64,000 nt of DNA from Sphingomonas alpina (GCF_014490665.1 NZ_CP061038.1:4548501-4612500), one strand, 5' to 3'; counted from the stretch's first letter, positions 44,254 through 53,822 are shown. The notes: generated by a model not told the origin, from the letters alone. A program made the numbers and translations.

Positions 44254-46589
44254 TCGAGCCGCATCGCCTCTGCCGCCAGCACTTCCGCCTCGACCAGCAG
44301 CGCGTCGTCGGCCAGGCCCGTCGCGACCCGCTCGCGCCCGATGAGCGTCAGCACCGGCACCGCGAGCGGCGACAGGCGCGGCAGGTCGACATGCACCATC
44401 GTCTCGACCGCACGGTCGAGCAGGCTCGCCAGTCGCCCGACATCGGTCATCCGCGCGCGCGCATCCGCCCAGGCCGCCTGAAGCAGCAAATGGCCCGGTT
44501 CGTATTTGCGCAGCACGTCGTAGATCAGGTCGGTCGAGAAGGTGACCTGCTTGCCGGTCTTGCGCTTGCCAGGATGCTGGCGCTCGACCAGCCCGCCGAT
44601 CACCGCGACTTCGCGAAAAGCGCGCTTGAGCAATGCCGATGTCTGCACCCAGTCGACGAATTCGTCTTCGAGGATATCGGGCGACAACAGGCTCGCCGGG
44701 TCGGTGATCGGGTCGAGCGCGTAACAGGCCAGCGCATAGTCGTTCGACACGAAGCCGAGCGGCTTCAGGCCCTGCGTCTCCATCCGGCGGGTAATCAGCA
44801 TGCCAAGCGACTGGTGCGCATTCCACCCCTCGAAGCTGTAGATCACCATGTAATGCCGGCCCTCGCGCGGGAAGGTCTCGACCAGCAATTGCCCTGGCTC
44901 GGGCAGGCGCGAGCGCAGTGCCTGGATCTCCAGCCATTCGCGAACATCATTGGGGAAGCGCGCCCATTCGCTGCGGTTCCACAGGAAACCGCGCACACGC
45001 TCGGCGAGGTTGGTCGACAGCGGCATGCGCGCGCCGCCATAGGTCGGGATGCGCGCTGGCCGGGCCGTCGCGCGGACCAGCAGATCCTCGGTATCGACAC
45101 CCATCACCTCCAGGCTCATTCCGGCGAAGAAGAAGGTGTCGCCCGGCGACAAAGTGGCGGCAAAGCCCTCTTCGACCTTGCCGAGACTACGGCCGTTCTT
45201 GAAGCGCACCGTCAGCATCGTCGCCTCGACGATGATTCCCGCGTTCAGGCGATGCTGCGCGACGAAGCGGGGATGGCTGACCCGCCAGCTGCCGTCCGAA
45301 TCCTGGGTCAGCCGCTTGAACTTGTCATAAGCCTTCAGCGCATAACCGCCGTCGCGGATGAAGCCGAGCACCCGCTCGAACGTCTCGTCGGTCAGCGCCG
45401 AATAGGGCAACGCCGAGCGGATCTCGTCAAGCATCGCGCCTTGCGTGAACGGCGCGGCGCACGCGCAGGCCATGATATGTTGCGCCAGCACATCGAGTCC
45501 GCCTGGACGGAAGATATCCGGATCCAGCTCTCCGGCCTCGACCGCATCGAGCGCCGCCCGCGCCTCGAGATATTCGAAGCGATTGCCCGGCACGAGCACC
45601 GCTTCGGACGGTTCGTCGAGCCGGTGGTTCGATCGCCCGATGCGCTGCAGCAGGCGCGACGACCCTTTGGGCGCACCCATCTGCACCACGCAATCGACAT
45701 CGCCCCAATCGACTCCCAGATCGAGGCTGGCGGTGGCGACCAGCCCGCGCAACCGGCCCGCCGCCATCGCGCCCTCGACCTTGCGCCGCGCCTCCAGGCT
45801 GAGCGAGCCGTGATGGATGCCGATCGGCAGTCCCATCGCATTGACCTTCCACAGGTCCTGGAAGATCAGCTCGGCCAGGCTGCGCGTGTTGCAGAAGATG
45901 ATCGACGTCTTGTGCAGTTCGATCTCCGCCATCACCTGCTCGGCGGCATAGCGGCCCGAATGCCCCGACCAGGGCACCCGGCCTTCGGGAAGAAGGATGG
46001 TGATGTTCGGGTCGGCACCGGGCTCGCCCTCGACCAGGGCGACCTGATCGATATCGCCATCGGGCGCGATCCAGGCACGGTAACCATCGGCATCGGCGAC
46101 CGTCGCGGACAGGGCGACGCGGCGCAGGGCGGGCGCGAGGCGCTGCAACCGCGCCATGCACAAGGACAACAGGTCGCCGCGCTTGCCGGTCGCGAAGGCG
46201 TGCACCTCGTCGACGACGATCGTCTTCAGCCCGTCGAACATCAGGAAACTGTCGGGATAGCTCAGCAACAGGCTGAGCGATTCGGGTGTGGTGAGCAGGA
46301 TCTGCGGCGGTCGGATGCGCTGTCGCGCCTTGCGGTCGGAGGGTGTGTCGCCGGTGCGCGTCTCGACCCGGATATCGAGTCCCATTTCCTCGATCGGCGT
46401 GATCAGGTTGCGTTGCACATCGACCGCCAGCGCTTTCAACGGTGAGACGTAGAGCGTGTGCAGCCCCGTCGTCGGCGCTTCGATCAACTCGGTCAGCGTG
46501 GGCAGAAACCCGGCGAGCGTCTTGCCCGCGCCGGTCGCCGCGACGAGCAGCCCGTGTCGTCCGGCGCGCCCGACCTCAAGCATCTCCAA
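44250..46589 (-). CDS. ligase-associated DEXH box helicase (Lhr type)
   Basis: A superfamily 2 DNA helicase of about 780 residues. 'VAATGAGKTLAGFLP' is Walker A, 'VVDEVHAF' Walker B (DEVH), 'ALSATVAD' motif III and 'RIGRSNHRLDEPSEA' motif VI; the C-terminus is the Lhr winged-helix part. It belongs to the ligase-associated damage-response set. The frame given starts at TTG 46589, which would drop the N-terminal Q motif. Sequence just upstream encodes 'LADWFTARGWSPRRHQ', typical for this family, but a 7-base C tract (46637-46643, G on the plus strand) breaks the link to a TTG start at 46662. Frameshift or sequencing error; see findings. Confidence 0.9.
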   Translation of the reverse strand: MEMLEVGRAGRHGLLVAATGAGKTLAGFLPTLTELIEAPTTGLHTLYVSPLKALAVDVQRNLITPIEEMGLDIRVETRTGDTPSDRKARQRIRPPQILLTTPESLSLLLSYPDSFLMFDGLKTIVVDEVHAFATGKRGDLLSLCMARLQRLAPALRRVALSATVADADGYRAWIAPDGDIDQVALVEGEPGADPNITILLPEGRVPWSGHSGRYAAEQVMAEIELHKTSIIFCNTRSLAELIFQDLWKVNAMGLPIGIHHGSLSLEARRKVEGAMAAGRLRGLVATASLDLGVDWGDVDCVVQMGAPKGSSRLLQRIGRSNHRLDEPSEAVLVPGNRFEYLEARAALDAVEAGELDPDIFRPGGLDVLAQHIMACACAAPFTQGAMLDEIRSALPYSALTDETFERVLGFIRDGGYALKAYDKFKRLTQDSDGSWRVSHPRFVAQHRLNAGIIVEATMLTVRFKNGRSLGKVEEGFAATLSPGDTFFFAGMSLEVMGVDTEDLLVRATARPARIPTYGGARMPLSTNLAERVRGFLWNRSEWARFPNDVREWLEIQALRSRLPEPGQLLVETFPREGRHYMVIYSFEGWNAHQSLGMLITRRMETQGLKPLGFVSNDYALACYALDPITDPASLLSPDILEDEFVDWVQTSALLKRAFREVAVIGGLVERQHPGKRKTGKQVTFSTDLIYDVLRKYEPGHLLLQAAWADARARMTDVGRLASLLDRAVETMVHVDLPRLSPLAVPVLTLIGRERVATGLADDALLVEAEVLAAEAMRLD

Positions 46590-46658
46590 CTGATGTCGGC
46601 GCGGCGACCAGCCGCGCGCGGTGAACCAGTCGGCAAGGGGGGGCGGGAAGGGTGGCGG

Positions 46659-47330
46659 TCAAGGTGCGGGCGGCGACCCTGCGGGGCGGGTGACGAGCGC
46701 CGGCGCGGCCGTCCCCTTGGTCGACAGCCGGGCGCGTTCGGCCTGGGGCCGGTCCTGCAGCGACAGCCAGGCTTCGTCGCCCTTGGTGCCGATCCGCCAG
46801 GCTTCGGCATATTGGCCGACCGGATTGGCATAGTTGACGGTGACACCGGCAAAGCCGCTCTGTTCGTTGACGATCATCGCGACCGCGTCGCCGCCGGGCC
46901 GGTCTAGCGCGACCACGCCGCGGCCATTGTCGAGATAGGACATGGCGCCGCGTTCGGAGCCGTTCCGGTCATGCAGGACAAGGCCATAGCCGGCCGCAAC
47001 CCGCGGATAGGTCTTGCCGTCGAGCCGGGGCAGCGGCTCTTCGCCCAGCACCACCCGATCCTCGCCATCGGGCCCGAGCACGACGATCGACGCGGTCTGG
47101 CCGTCGGTACGCTTGCGCCCTTCGACCGGAGGCGGGGCGCCGATCAGGATGCGTGGCTTGCCGGTCGCGTCGACGATACGAATCGCCTGCGCTTCGATCG
47201 TCTTCGGCGCGGTGGCGGTGAAGGCGGCGAGCGCGAAGCCCATGGCGGTCAATCCCACGGCCAGCAACGCGATGCGTTGATGCCGGACTTGCCGTTCAAG
47301 CCGTTCGAGGCGCCAATCCGAATCGATCAT
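46659..47330 (-). CDS. membrane-anchored hypothetical protein
   Basis: A 223-residue protein with a charged N-terminus ('DWRLERLERQVRHQRIAL') and one membrane helix (about 18-40), followed by a beta-rich domain with 'IRIVDATGKPRILIGAPP' and 'MIVNEQSGFAGVTV' stretches. No family recognised. ATG 47330 has AAGGAGATGAC upstream, an excellent site. Its stop overlaps a possible TTG start of the helicase gene. It is divergent from the exonuclease gene. Confidence 0.75.
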   Translation of the reverse strand: MIDSDWRLERLERQVRHQRIALLAVGLTAMGFALAAFTATAPKTIEAQAIRIVDATGKPRILIGAPPPVEGRKRTDGQTASIVVLGPDGEDRVVLGEEPLPRLDGKTYPRVAAGYGLVLHDRNGSERGAMSYLDNGRGVVALDRPGGDAVAMIVNEQSGFAGVTVNYANPVGQYAEAWRIGTKGDEAWLSLQDRPQAERARLSTKGTAAPALVTRPAGSPPAP

Positions 47331-47386
47331 GTCATCTCCTTTGTGATCCGGTGGAACCGGGGCGGCATGCCGTTCATATAGGCATG

Positions 47387-48385
47387 ATGGCAAAGCTCGG
47401 CGACTGGATCGATCCGCAACCGCACGGCATCTATGTGAAACCCGCCGACATCTGGGTCGATCCGTCGCGCCCTAGTCCGAGAGCGCTGGTCACGCATGGC
47501 CATGCCGATCACGCACGCGGCGGACATGATGCAGTGTGGGCGACGCCCGAAACGCTCGCAATCATGGAAACGCGCTATGGACCGCAGGCGGGGCATCCGG
47601 TCGCTTATGGCGAGACGCTGACCATGGGCGATGTGCAGGTGACCTTCGTGCCGGCCGGGCATGTGCTGGGCTCGGCGCAGATCCTGCTCGAACATCGCGG
47701 CGAACGAATCGTCGTATCGGGCGATTACAAGCGCCGCGCCGACCCGACCTGTGCGCCGTTCGAGCCGGTCAAATGCGATGTCTTCATCACCGAGGCGACC
47801 TTCGGCCTGCCGGTGTTCCGGCATCCTGAAACCGGCGATGAGATCGACAAGCTGCTTGCCGCGCTCCACGCCAATCCCGATCGCTGCGTGCTGGTCGGGG
47901 CCTATGCGCTGGGCAAGGCGCAGCGCGTGATTCGCGAGCTGCGCGACCGCGGCCATGCGGCGCCGATCTACATCCACGGCGCGATGCAGCGGCTGTGCGA
48001 TCTCTATGTCGAGCTGGGCGTCGATCTGGGTGAACTGATTCCGGCGACCGGCGTGCCCAAGGCGGAGATCAAGGGCCATATCGTCATCGCGCCGCCATCG
48101 GCGCTCAACGATCGCTGGTCACGCCGCTTGCCCGATCCGATCACCGCGATGGCGAGCGGGTGGATGCGCGTCCGGCAGCGCGCGGTGCAGCGCAATGTCG
48201 AGCTGCCGCTGATCCTGAGCGATCACGCCGATTGGGACGAACTGACCGACACGCTGACCGAGATCGCGCCGAAAGAGGTGTGGGTCACCCATGGCCGCGA
48301 GGATGCGCTGGTTCATTGGTGCCAGACGCGCCAGATCAAGGCACGCGCGCTGGCGCTGGTCGGCTATGAGGATGAAGACGATTAG
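47387..48385 (+). CDS. ligase-associated DNA damage response exonuclease
   Basis: A 332-residue MBL-fold nuclease. 'VTHGHADHARGG' gives the HxHxDH motif, 'VLGSAQILLEH' and 'VVSGDYKRRADP' the Asp ligand, and 'PLILSDHADWDELTD' near the C-terminus the beta-CASP-like element. This is the exonuclease of the ligase-associated set; it is encoded divergently from the helicase with only one gene between. ATG 47384 is an equally possible start one codon earlier. The stop overlaps the convergent gene by four bases. Confidence 0.9.
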   Translation: MAKLGDWIDPQPHGIYVKPADIWVDPSRPSPRALVTHGHADHARGGHDAVWATPETLAIMETRYGPQAGHPVAYGETLTMGDVQVTFVPAGHVLGSAQILLEHRGERIVVSGDYKRRADPTCAPFEPVKCDVFITEATFGLPVFRHPETGDEIDKLLAALHANPDRCVLVGAYALGKAQRVIRELRDRGHAAPIYIHGAMQRLCDLYVELGVDLGELIPATGVPKAEIKGHIVIAPPSALNDRWSRRLPDPITAMASGWMRVRQRAVQRNVELPLILSDHADWDELTDTLTEIAPKEVWVTHGREDALVHWCQTRQIKARALALVGYEDEDD

Positions 48386-48786
48386 CGAGCCGCGGCGACG
48401 GCGGCGCGGTGTGCGATCAGGTCTTCGAACAGCCATTGCTCGGCCGCGAGCGGATCGGTGAAGCATTCCGCCGAGCGTGACCCGAGCGCGCGAACCAACT
48501 GCATCCGGGCCAGTGATGAGGCGACGACAAAGGCGAGCCGGCGCGATCGATAGACCGGATCGGCCAGTACCGAATAGAATTTGCCGACGATGTCCTGCGA
48601 TTGAATCTTCATCTCACGCAGATCGTTGACGGTCAGATGTTCGTTCGGGCCACAGCGTAACCGGGCATGCGCGTCGCGCCTGGCCTCCAGGAAAGCCTGG
48701 ATACTGTCGATCGTGAAAAAGCCGCTCATCCGGATCCGAATCAGATCGCGCGACGGATCGGCATCAATAGAGAAATTTGCATCCAT
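48382..48786 (-). CDS. hypothetical cytoplasmic protein (STAS/SpoIIAA-like)
   Basis: A 134-residue protein with an alternating strand-helix pattern ('LIRIRMSGFFTIDSIQAFL', 'NDLREMKIQSQDIVGKFY', 'LAFVVASSLARMQL') similar to the SpoIIAA-like/STAS fold of small bacterial proteins. The match is by general pattern only. No catalytic motif. It is convergent with the exonuclease and overlaps it by four bases. Function unknown. Confidence 0.6.
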   Translation of the reverse strand: MDANFSIDADPSRDLIRIRMSGFFTIDSIQAFLEARRDAHARLRCGPNEHLTVNDLREMKIQSQDIVGKFYSVLADPVYRSRRLAFVVASSLARMQLVRALGSRSAECFTDPLAAEQWLFEDLIAHRAAVAAAR

Positions 48787-49020
48787 GTGACTTTCGATAC
48801 GCGGGGGCTCCTACGAAATTACTAATGCATACAAGGCCATCCGGGACCGCGGTGACGGCACGCGCCGTCTTTTCCAGGGCGGGAAATGTGCGGCAAAGCC
48901 GCCAGCCCTTGCCAGGATCCGCATGACGCCTCCGGCCTGACGCCATTCTGGAATGTGCTCGACACGACGCCAGAGGGGCACGATCCCAATGGTATCCCGG
49001 CCTCGACTGGGATTGAGCGT

Positions 49021-49329
49021 TCAGGCCGGGTCGTCGGCCGGGGCTTCCCTCGCTTCGTACAGGCTGACAGCCTCGCTCGATGCCGCCAGCTTGCGCACGG
49101 CGCCGATGAATTCGGCCGATCCCGGCTGGACGAAATGGGCCTTGAGCGCCGCCATGTCGCGCCAGCGTTCGTAGAAGAACAGCCTGAGCGGGTTTTCACA
49201 ATCGGCCTGCACCGAATGGCTGATACAGCCATCCTCGGTGCGCGAGCGGTAGACATGGTCGAGGCTCGCCTGGCGCAGTGCGTCGAAACTATCGGTGCGA
49301 GCCGTGACGCTGCCGGTGACGATGATCAT
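49021..49329 (-). CDS. ABM domain protein, putative quinol monooxygenase
   Basis: A 102-residue ferredoxin-like fold protein of the antibiotic biosynthesis monooxygenase group. 'TEDGCISHSVQADCENP', 'LFFYERWRDMAALKAHF' and the tail after 'LYEAREA' are typical of YgiN-like monomers, which form dimers and oxidise quinols or aromatic compounds without cofactors. Real substrates of such orphan members are seldom known. AGGGGGAAG precedes the ATG. Confidence 0.85.
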   Translation of the reverse strand: MIIVTGSVTARTDSFDALRQASLDHVYRSRTEDGCISHSVQADCENPLRLFFYERWRDMAALKAHFVQPGSAEFIGAVRKLAASSEAVSLYEAREAPADDPA

Positions 49330-49360
49330 GCAGACTTCCCCCTGTTAGAATCGTTCAGGC

Positions 49361-50029
49361 TCAGCGCGATCGCCGATAGATGCCGGAAAACGATACGTTC
49401 AAACCGCCGCATTGCAGATTGTCGGTCACGACAAGATAGGGACCAACCAGCCTGAACCAGGCCGTGCAGCCCTCCGGGCCGTCCGTGATCGAGAGGCGGT
49501 CGCCGACGGGCGCCGCTTCGCCGCTCAGCTCGCCCGTATTGATGCCGCCCCGCTCGACCCGTTCGGGATCGTGCGTGCCCCATGTCGCCGTGCCGTCGAT
49601 GCTCACGCGGCCGGGGCGTTTGGCGGATTTGATATCGATCGATGCCTCGTCGCGCTGCCAATTGCCACGCCAGGCAGCGATGCTGGGCGGCGGTGGCGCG
49701 ACGCGCGTGATGGCAGCGGCGGGCAGCCAGCCCTGAGTCATGGTGCCGCTCGTTGCGACATAATTGATCGACACGAACCCGCCGGCCGAACCGTCAATCA
49801 GGACCGGGTCACCGGCTACCAGATAGGCGGCGCGCCGGCATCGAGTGGTATTCGCCGGGCATCCCGGCCGATCCGTGCCATGCAGGAGATAGGTTTTCGC
49901 GCCCGCGCCGACCGTGGCTAGTGACAGTTTCGACATGGCGGCGGCATCCGCCGCATAGTCGGTCTGCGCGGCGACGACCGAACCCACTGCGAGCAACGGC
50001 AGCGCAAACCACCAACGCGAAACGTTCAC
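49361..50029 (-). CDS. exported SH3-like hypothetical protein
   Basis: A 222-residue protein with a signal peptide (1-21, ending VVAAQ). The first half contains a short SH3-like region ('YLVAGDPVLIDGSAGGFVSINYV') with paired cysteines near 57-65; the second half is a beta-rich domain with Cys near 188 and 207. SH3-like periplasmic domains often bind peptidoglycan, but this is inferred. The GTG start overlaps the rpoN stop by four bases (GTGA). Confidence 0.7.
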   Translation of the reverse strand: MNVSRWWFALPLLAVGSVVAAQTDYAADAAAMSKLSLATVGAGAKTYLLHGTDRPGCPANTTRCRRAAYLVAGDPVLIDGSAGGFVSINYVATSGTMTQGWLPAAAITRVAPPPPSIAAWRGNWQRDEASIDIKSAKRPGRVSIDGTATWGTHDPERVERGGINTGELSGEAAPVGDRLSITDGPEGCTAWFRLVGPYLVVTDNLQCGGLNVSFSGIYRRSR

Positions 50030-51543
50030 CCCGCACCCTCCAGCGCCTTGGCCCGGCGCCGCTGCACCGAACTGCCGATGCCCAGCGCCTCGCGATATTT
50101 GGCGACGGTGCGCCGCGCGATATCGAAGCCCTTGGCGTTGAGCAGTTCGACCAGCGTGTCATCGGACAGGATCTTGTTGCCCTCCGCTCCGATCAGCGCT
50201 CGGATCGCGCTCTTCACCGCCTGAGCCGATACCGCGTCGCCGCCATCGGACGACTGGATCGCCGAGGTGAAGAAATATTTGAGTTCGTAGAGCCCGCGCG
50301 CGCAGCTCATATATTTGTTGCTCGTCACCCGGCTGACGGTCGATTCGTGCATCTCGATCGCATCGGCGACCTGGCGCAGGGTCATCGGTTTCAGATGCGC
50401 GACGCCGTGCAGGAAGAACGCCTCCTGCTGCTTGACGATCTCGGTCGCGACCTTGACGATGGTGCGCTGGCGCTGGTCGAGCGCCTTGACCAGCCAGTTG
50501 GCGCTGGCGAGCATATCACTGAGCCAGGCCTTGGACGCCTTGTCCTGATGCCCGCCCGACAGCTCGACATAGTAACTGCGATTGACCAGCAGGCGCGGCA
50601 AGGTCGCGGCGTTGATCTCGATGCCCCAGCCGTCCTTGCGTCGCGCGACGAAAATGTCGGGGGTCACGGCCTGAGCCGGTTCGCCTCCGAAACGGCAGCC
50701 GGGTTTCGGATCATAGCCGCGCAGTTCGCGGATCATGTCCGCCATGTCTTCGTCATCGACGCCGCACATGCGCTTCAGCCGCGCGAGATCGCCGCGCGCG
50801 AGCAGGTCGAGATTGTCGATCAGCCGCGCCATGCACGGATCGTAACGGTCCGCTTCCTTCGCCTGCAGTGCGAGGCATTCGGCCAGGTCGCGCGCGCCGA
50901 CCCCGGTCGGATCGAAGGTCTGGATCGTCATCAGCACCGCCTCGACTCGCGCCAGCGCGACGCCCAGCCGATTGGCGATCTCGAGCAACGGAACGGTCAG
51001 GTAACCGCACTCGTCGATCTGATCGATCAGATGCGCGGCGATGAACATGTCGGGGCCGTCGACCACCGGTCCGGCCTGGGCAAGGAGATGATCGGCCAGG
51101 CTCAGGCCGGTATCGGCGAAGCTGTCGAAATCCGGACCGTCCTCGCTCCCGCCGCCGGCGCTCCCGCCGGTCAGCCCGAGCGCGCCGTCCATGCCCGCGC
51201 CGCCGGCCTGGTCGGAGACGCTGTCATGGTGGAAGCTTTCGGCGGTGAAATCGACATCCAGCGAGGCCTCGCCGGTCGCATCGCCACCCATCAGCAATTC
51301 GTCGGCGCTGGCCGGTTCGTCGCGCGGTGTGGTGAACTCTTCCAGCGGGGCGTCGCGCTCCTGCGTCGGGCCATCGTCCTCGGCCGCACCGCTTTCGAGC
51401 AGCGGGTTCTTCTCGATCTCCTCGGCGATGAAGCCCTCGACCTCGAGATTCGATAGCGCAAGCAGGCGGATCGCCTGCTGCAACTGCGGCGTCATCACCA
51501 GTGACTGCGACTGGCGCAGATCGAGGCGAGGCGCGAGACTCAT
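50026..51543 (-). CDS. rpoN: RNA polymerase sigma-54 factor
   Basis: A 505-residue factor that directs RNA polymerase to -24/-12 promoters and needs an ATP-driven activator. Region I is Gln-rich ('DLRQSQSLVMTPQLQQAIRL'), followed by an acidic linker, the core-binding domain, the helix-turn-helix ('LRQVADAIEMHESTVSRVTSNKYM') and the RpoN box ARRTVAKYRE near the C-terminus. ATG 51543 has a weak ribosome binding site. It lies below lptB in the lpt block, the usual location. The candidate sigma-54 promoter at 9455-9470 would be one of its targets. Confidence 0.97.
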   Translation of the reverse strand: MSLAPRLDLRQSQSLVMTPQLQQAIRLLALSNLEVEGFIAEEIEKNPLLESGAAEDDGPTQERDAPLEEFTTPRDEPASADELLMGGDATGEASLDVDFTAESFHHDSVSDQAGGAGMDGALGLTGGSAGGGSEDGPDFDSFADTGLSLADHLLAQAGPVVDGPDMFIAAHLIDQIDECGYLTVPLLEIANRLGVALARVEAVLMTIQTFDPTGVGARDLAECLALQAKEADRYDPCMARLIDNLDLLARGDLARLKRMCGVDDEDMADMIRELRGYDPKPGCRFGGEPAQAVTPDIFVARRKDGWGIEINAATLPRLLVNRSYYVELSGGHQDKASKAWLSDMLASANWLVKALDQRQRTIVKVATEIVKQQEAFFLHGVAHLKPMTLRQVADAIEMHESTVSRVTSNKYMSCARGLYELKYFFTSAIQSSDGGDAVSAQAVKSAIRALIGAEGNKILSDDTLVELLNAKGFDIARRTVAKYREALGIGSSVQRRRAKALEGAG

Positions 51544-51559
51544 GAGATGAGCGCTACGT

Positions 51560-51649
51560 CCGTTCGCCCCGAGCCTGTCGAAGGGCATGTGCCCGGAATG
51601 CAGCGCTCATTGGCGGAGAACGGTGCTTCGACAAGCTCAGCACGAACGG
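51560..51649. repeat. palindromic interspersed repeat, second full copy
   Basis: Arms 51560-51586 and 51625-51649 contain the same CTTCGACAxGCTCAG core in inverted orientation as the copy at 35800-35866, but with a longer (38-base) centre. It lies between lptB and rpoN. Confidence 0.85.
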
Positions 51650-51672
51650 TGTTCCCGGTACCTGTCATGGCT

Positions 51673-52449
51673 TTAGAGCGAGAAGCCCTCGCCCAGATAC
51701 AGCCGCCGCACATTCGCATCGGCAACCAGTTCGGCGGGCGAGCCGGTGAACAGCACGCGGCCGTCATAGATGATGTAGGCGCGATCGACGATGTCGAGCG
51801 TCTCGCGGACATTGTGATCGGTGATCAGAACGCCGATGCCGCGTTCCTTCAACTGGCATACCAGATCGCGGATATCGGCGATCGAGATCGGGTCGATCCC
51901 GGCAAAGGGCTCGTCGAGCAGCATGATCGACGGATCGGCGGCCAGTGCGCGCGCGATTTCCGCACGGCGGCGTTCGCCGCCCGACAAGGCCATTGCCGGC
52001 GCATCGCGCAGCCGCGTCAGGCCGAAATCGCCGAGCAGCTTCTCCAGTCGCTCGGCGCGCGCCGCCTTGTCCGGTTCGGCCAGCTCAAGCACGGTCAGGA
52101 TGTTCTTTTCGACCGAAAGGCCGCGAAAGATCGAAGTTTCCTGCGGCAGATAGCCAAGGCCAAGGATCGCGCGGCGATACATTGGCAGTCCGGTGATATC
52201 GTCACCGTCAAGCATGATGCGACCCGAATCGGGCTTCACCAGCCCCATCACCGAATAGAAGCAGGTGGTCTTGCCAGCACCATTCGGCCCTAGCAGCCCG
52301 ATCACCTCGCCGCGGCCGACCGTGACCGAGACGTCGGACAGAACCACGCGCTTGTCATAGGACTTGGCGATCGACACCACCGAAAGCCCGGTCATCGCAG
52401 GTGCTTCATGGATCGGCGAGATCGTCTCGAGGGTTGCGGTATCGGTCAT
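51673..52449 (-). CDS. lptB: LPS export ABC transporter ATPase
   Basis: A cytoplasmic ATPase of about 258 residues that drives the LptB2FG extractor of lipopolysaccharide. 'GLLGPNGAGKTTCFY' is Walker A, 'LSGGERRRAEIARAL' the signature, 'IMLLDEPFAGID' Walker B and 'ITDHNVRETL' the switch His. ATG 52449 begins MTDTATLE; the frame is open further upstream but without a ribosome binding site. It is in line with lptC and lptA, all on the minus strand. Confidence 0.95.
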   Translation of the reverse strand: MTDTATLETISPIHEAPAMTGLSVVSIAKSYDKRVVLSDVSVTVGRGEVIGLLGPNGAGKTTCFYSVMGLVKPDSGRIMLDGDDITGLPMYRRAILGLGYLPQETSIFRGLSVEKNILTVLELAEPDKAARAERLEKLLGDFGLTRLRDAPAMALSGGERRRAEIARALAADPSIMLLDEPFAGIDPISIADIRDLVCQLKERGIGVLITDHNVRETLDIVDRAYIIYDGRVLFTGSPAELVADANVRRLYLGEGFSL

Positions 52450-52599
52450 CGGTTGAGTCCGTGCTCGCATCATAGGGTTAGCAAAACCTTGCCAAATCGG
52501 AACTTGGCAAGCTTTGTGCATGGCCCCTTTGCAGCAGGTCGGCGATTTAGGGAAGAGCAGCGCGGCGAAACGCCGTAAAAACACGCGCTGGTGAGGCTT

Positions 52600-53148
52600 C
52601 TAATTCCGCTTCGGCACCGAGAAACGGCCGGTCACGCGTCCGCCCGGTGTGGTGGTCGTGCTGCCATCGGGGCCGGGGCGCGACCCGCCCACGGACGATC
52701 CATCGATCACCGCGCGGCCGGTGTCGAGATTGATCGTCAGCCGCCCGCCATTGACGGTGTTGCCGGCCTGCACCAGCGTGACCGCGCCGAGCATGGTGAT
52801 GACACGGCGATTGAGGTCATAGATTGCGTATTGCCCGCGTGCACTCTGGTCGGGGCGAGTCACCACCACGTTGCCCGACGCATCGAGCCGCGATACCTGC
52901 GGGCTGCCGTCGATCACCTGCCCGGTATAGGCGACTGTCATGCGTGCCGAGTTGAGCGTCATTTCGGCCTGCTTGACCGATACGCTGCCCGACAGGATCG
53001 CGCGGTTGGCCTTGTCCTGCAATTCGATATGGTCCGCCCCGAAATCGATCGGTGCGTTCGAATTGTGACGCGTCTGTGCTCCCGCAGCCGTAGCGGCAAG
53101 TGCGAGCGCAGGGGCGATCACGGCGAACAGGCGAACAGGCTTGATCAT
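52600..53148 (-). CDS. lptA: LPS transport periplasmic protein LptA
   Basis: A 182-residue periplasmic protein with a signal peptide (1-24, ending AAGAQ) and a beta-jellyroll OstA domain ('NAPIDFGADHIELQDKANRA', 'SVSVKQAEMTLNSARMTVAY', 'GNVVVTRPDQSARGQYAIYD'). LptA monomers form the bridge that carries LPS across the periplasm. It follows lptC by six bases and is followed by lptB. Confidence 0.92.
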   Translation of the reverse strand: MIKPVRLFAVIAPALALAATAAGAQTRHNSNAPIDFGADHIELQDKANRAILSGSVSVKQAEMTLNSARMTVAYTGQVIDGSPQVSRLDASGNVVVTRPDQSARGQYAIYDLNRRVITMLGAVTLVQAGNTVNGGRLTINLDTGRAVIDGSSVGGSRPGPDGSTTTTPGGRVTGRFSVPKRN

Positions 53149-53154
53149 GAACGC

Positions 53155-53793
53155 CTATCTGTTCCTTCCGGGCACGATCCGCAAGCGCGCGTTGCCGTCG
53201 AGCGTCACGACATGCGTCTCAAGATCGGCCTTCATGCCATCAGCGCTGAACGTGCCTTGCGGCACCGTGCCGGTCACCGCGCTGCCGCTGCGCAGCTTGC
53301 GCGTCTTCAGATCTACGACGGCGTCGTTGGTATTGAGCTTGTAGCCGTTCGCTGCATTGAACTGAATCGGTCCATCGACTGCGACCTGCTCGGTATTCAT
53401 GTTGTAATGGCCCTTGTCGGCCACCAGGGTCGCAGGGCCATCCGGCAGGCTGATCGCCGCCGTCAGGACGTTGAGCTGGACGATCGGCTCGCGTGAGCTT
53501 TGCTGTACGGCGGAGCCGGCGGTCAGTGCGAAGGGCTGCCCCTTGCCATCCTCGCCACGGTACAGTGCCTTCTGGATGCGCAGCCGCTCCTTGGCGACCT
53601 CGACCTTGTTCTTGTCTAGCAGGAAGCTGACATCGCCGGTCGTGGTCAATGGTGCCATGACCAGGAAGCCGGCCAGCACGCCGATGCCGACCGGCAGCAG
53701 GATTTTCGATGCCGCGACGACACGGTCATGGCTGCTGCCGGGCGCTGCCCAGACCTGCCGCTCCGACCGGACGCGGACCGCGACCTCAGACAT
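53155..53793 (-). CDS. lptC: LPS export protein LptC
   Basis: A 212-residue bitopic protein: one membrane helix (about 34-52, 'ILLPVGIGVLAGFLVMAPL') and a periplasmic beta-jellyroll with 'ADKGHYNMNTEQVAVDGPI' and 'TNDAVVDLKTRKL'. It links the LptB2FG pump to LptA. AAGGAAAC precedes ATG 53793. The open frame extends to 53847, into a long hairpin, which I exclude. Confidence 0.9.
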   Translation of the reverse strand: MSEVAVRVRSERQVWAAPGSSHDRVVAASKILLPVGIGVLAGFLVMAPLTTTGDVSFLLDKNKVEVAKERLRIQKALYRGEDGKGQPFALTAGSAVQQSSREPIVQLNVLTAAISLPDGPATLVADKGHYNMNTEQVAVDGPIQFNAANGYKLNTNDAVVDLKTRKLRSGSAVTGTVPQGTFSADGMKADLETHVVTLDGNARLRIVPGRNR

Positions 53794-53822
53794 GTTTGTT
53801 TCCTTCGGAAAGACGGTACCGG

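Noticed and set aside
47340-47386. GGAAC followed by CGTT before the exonuclease gene, resembling an EcfG promoter
   Set aside because: The spacer is only 12 bases; 16 or 17 are required.
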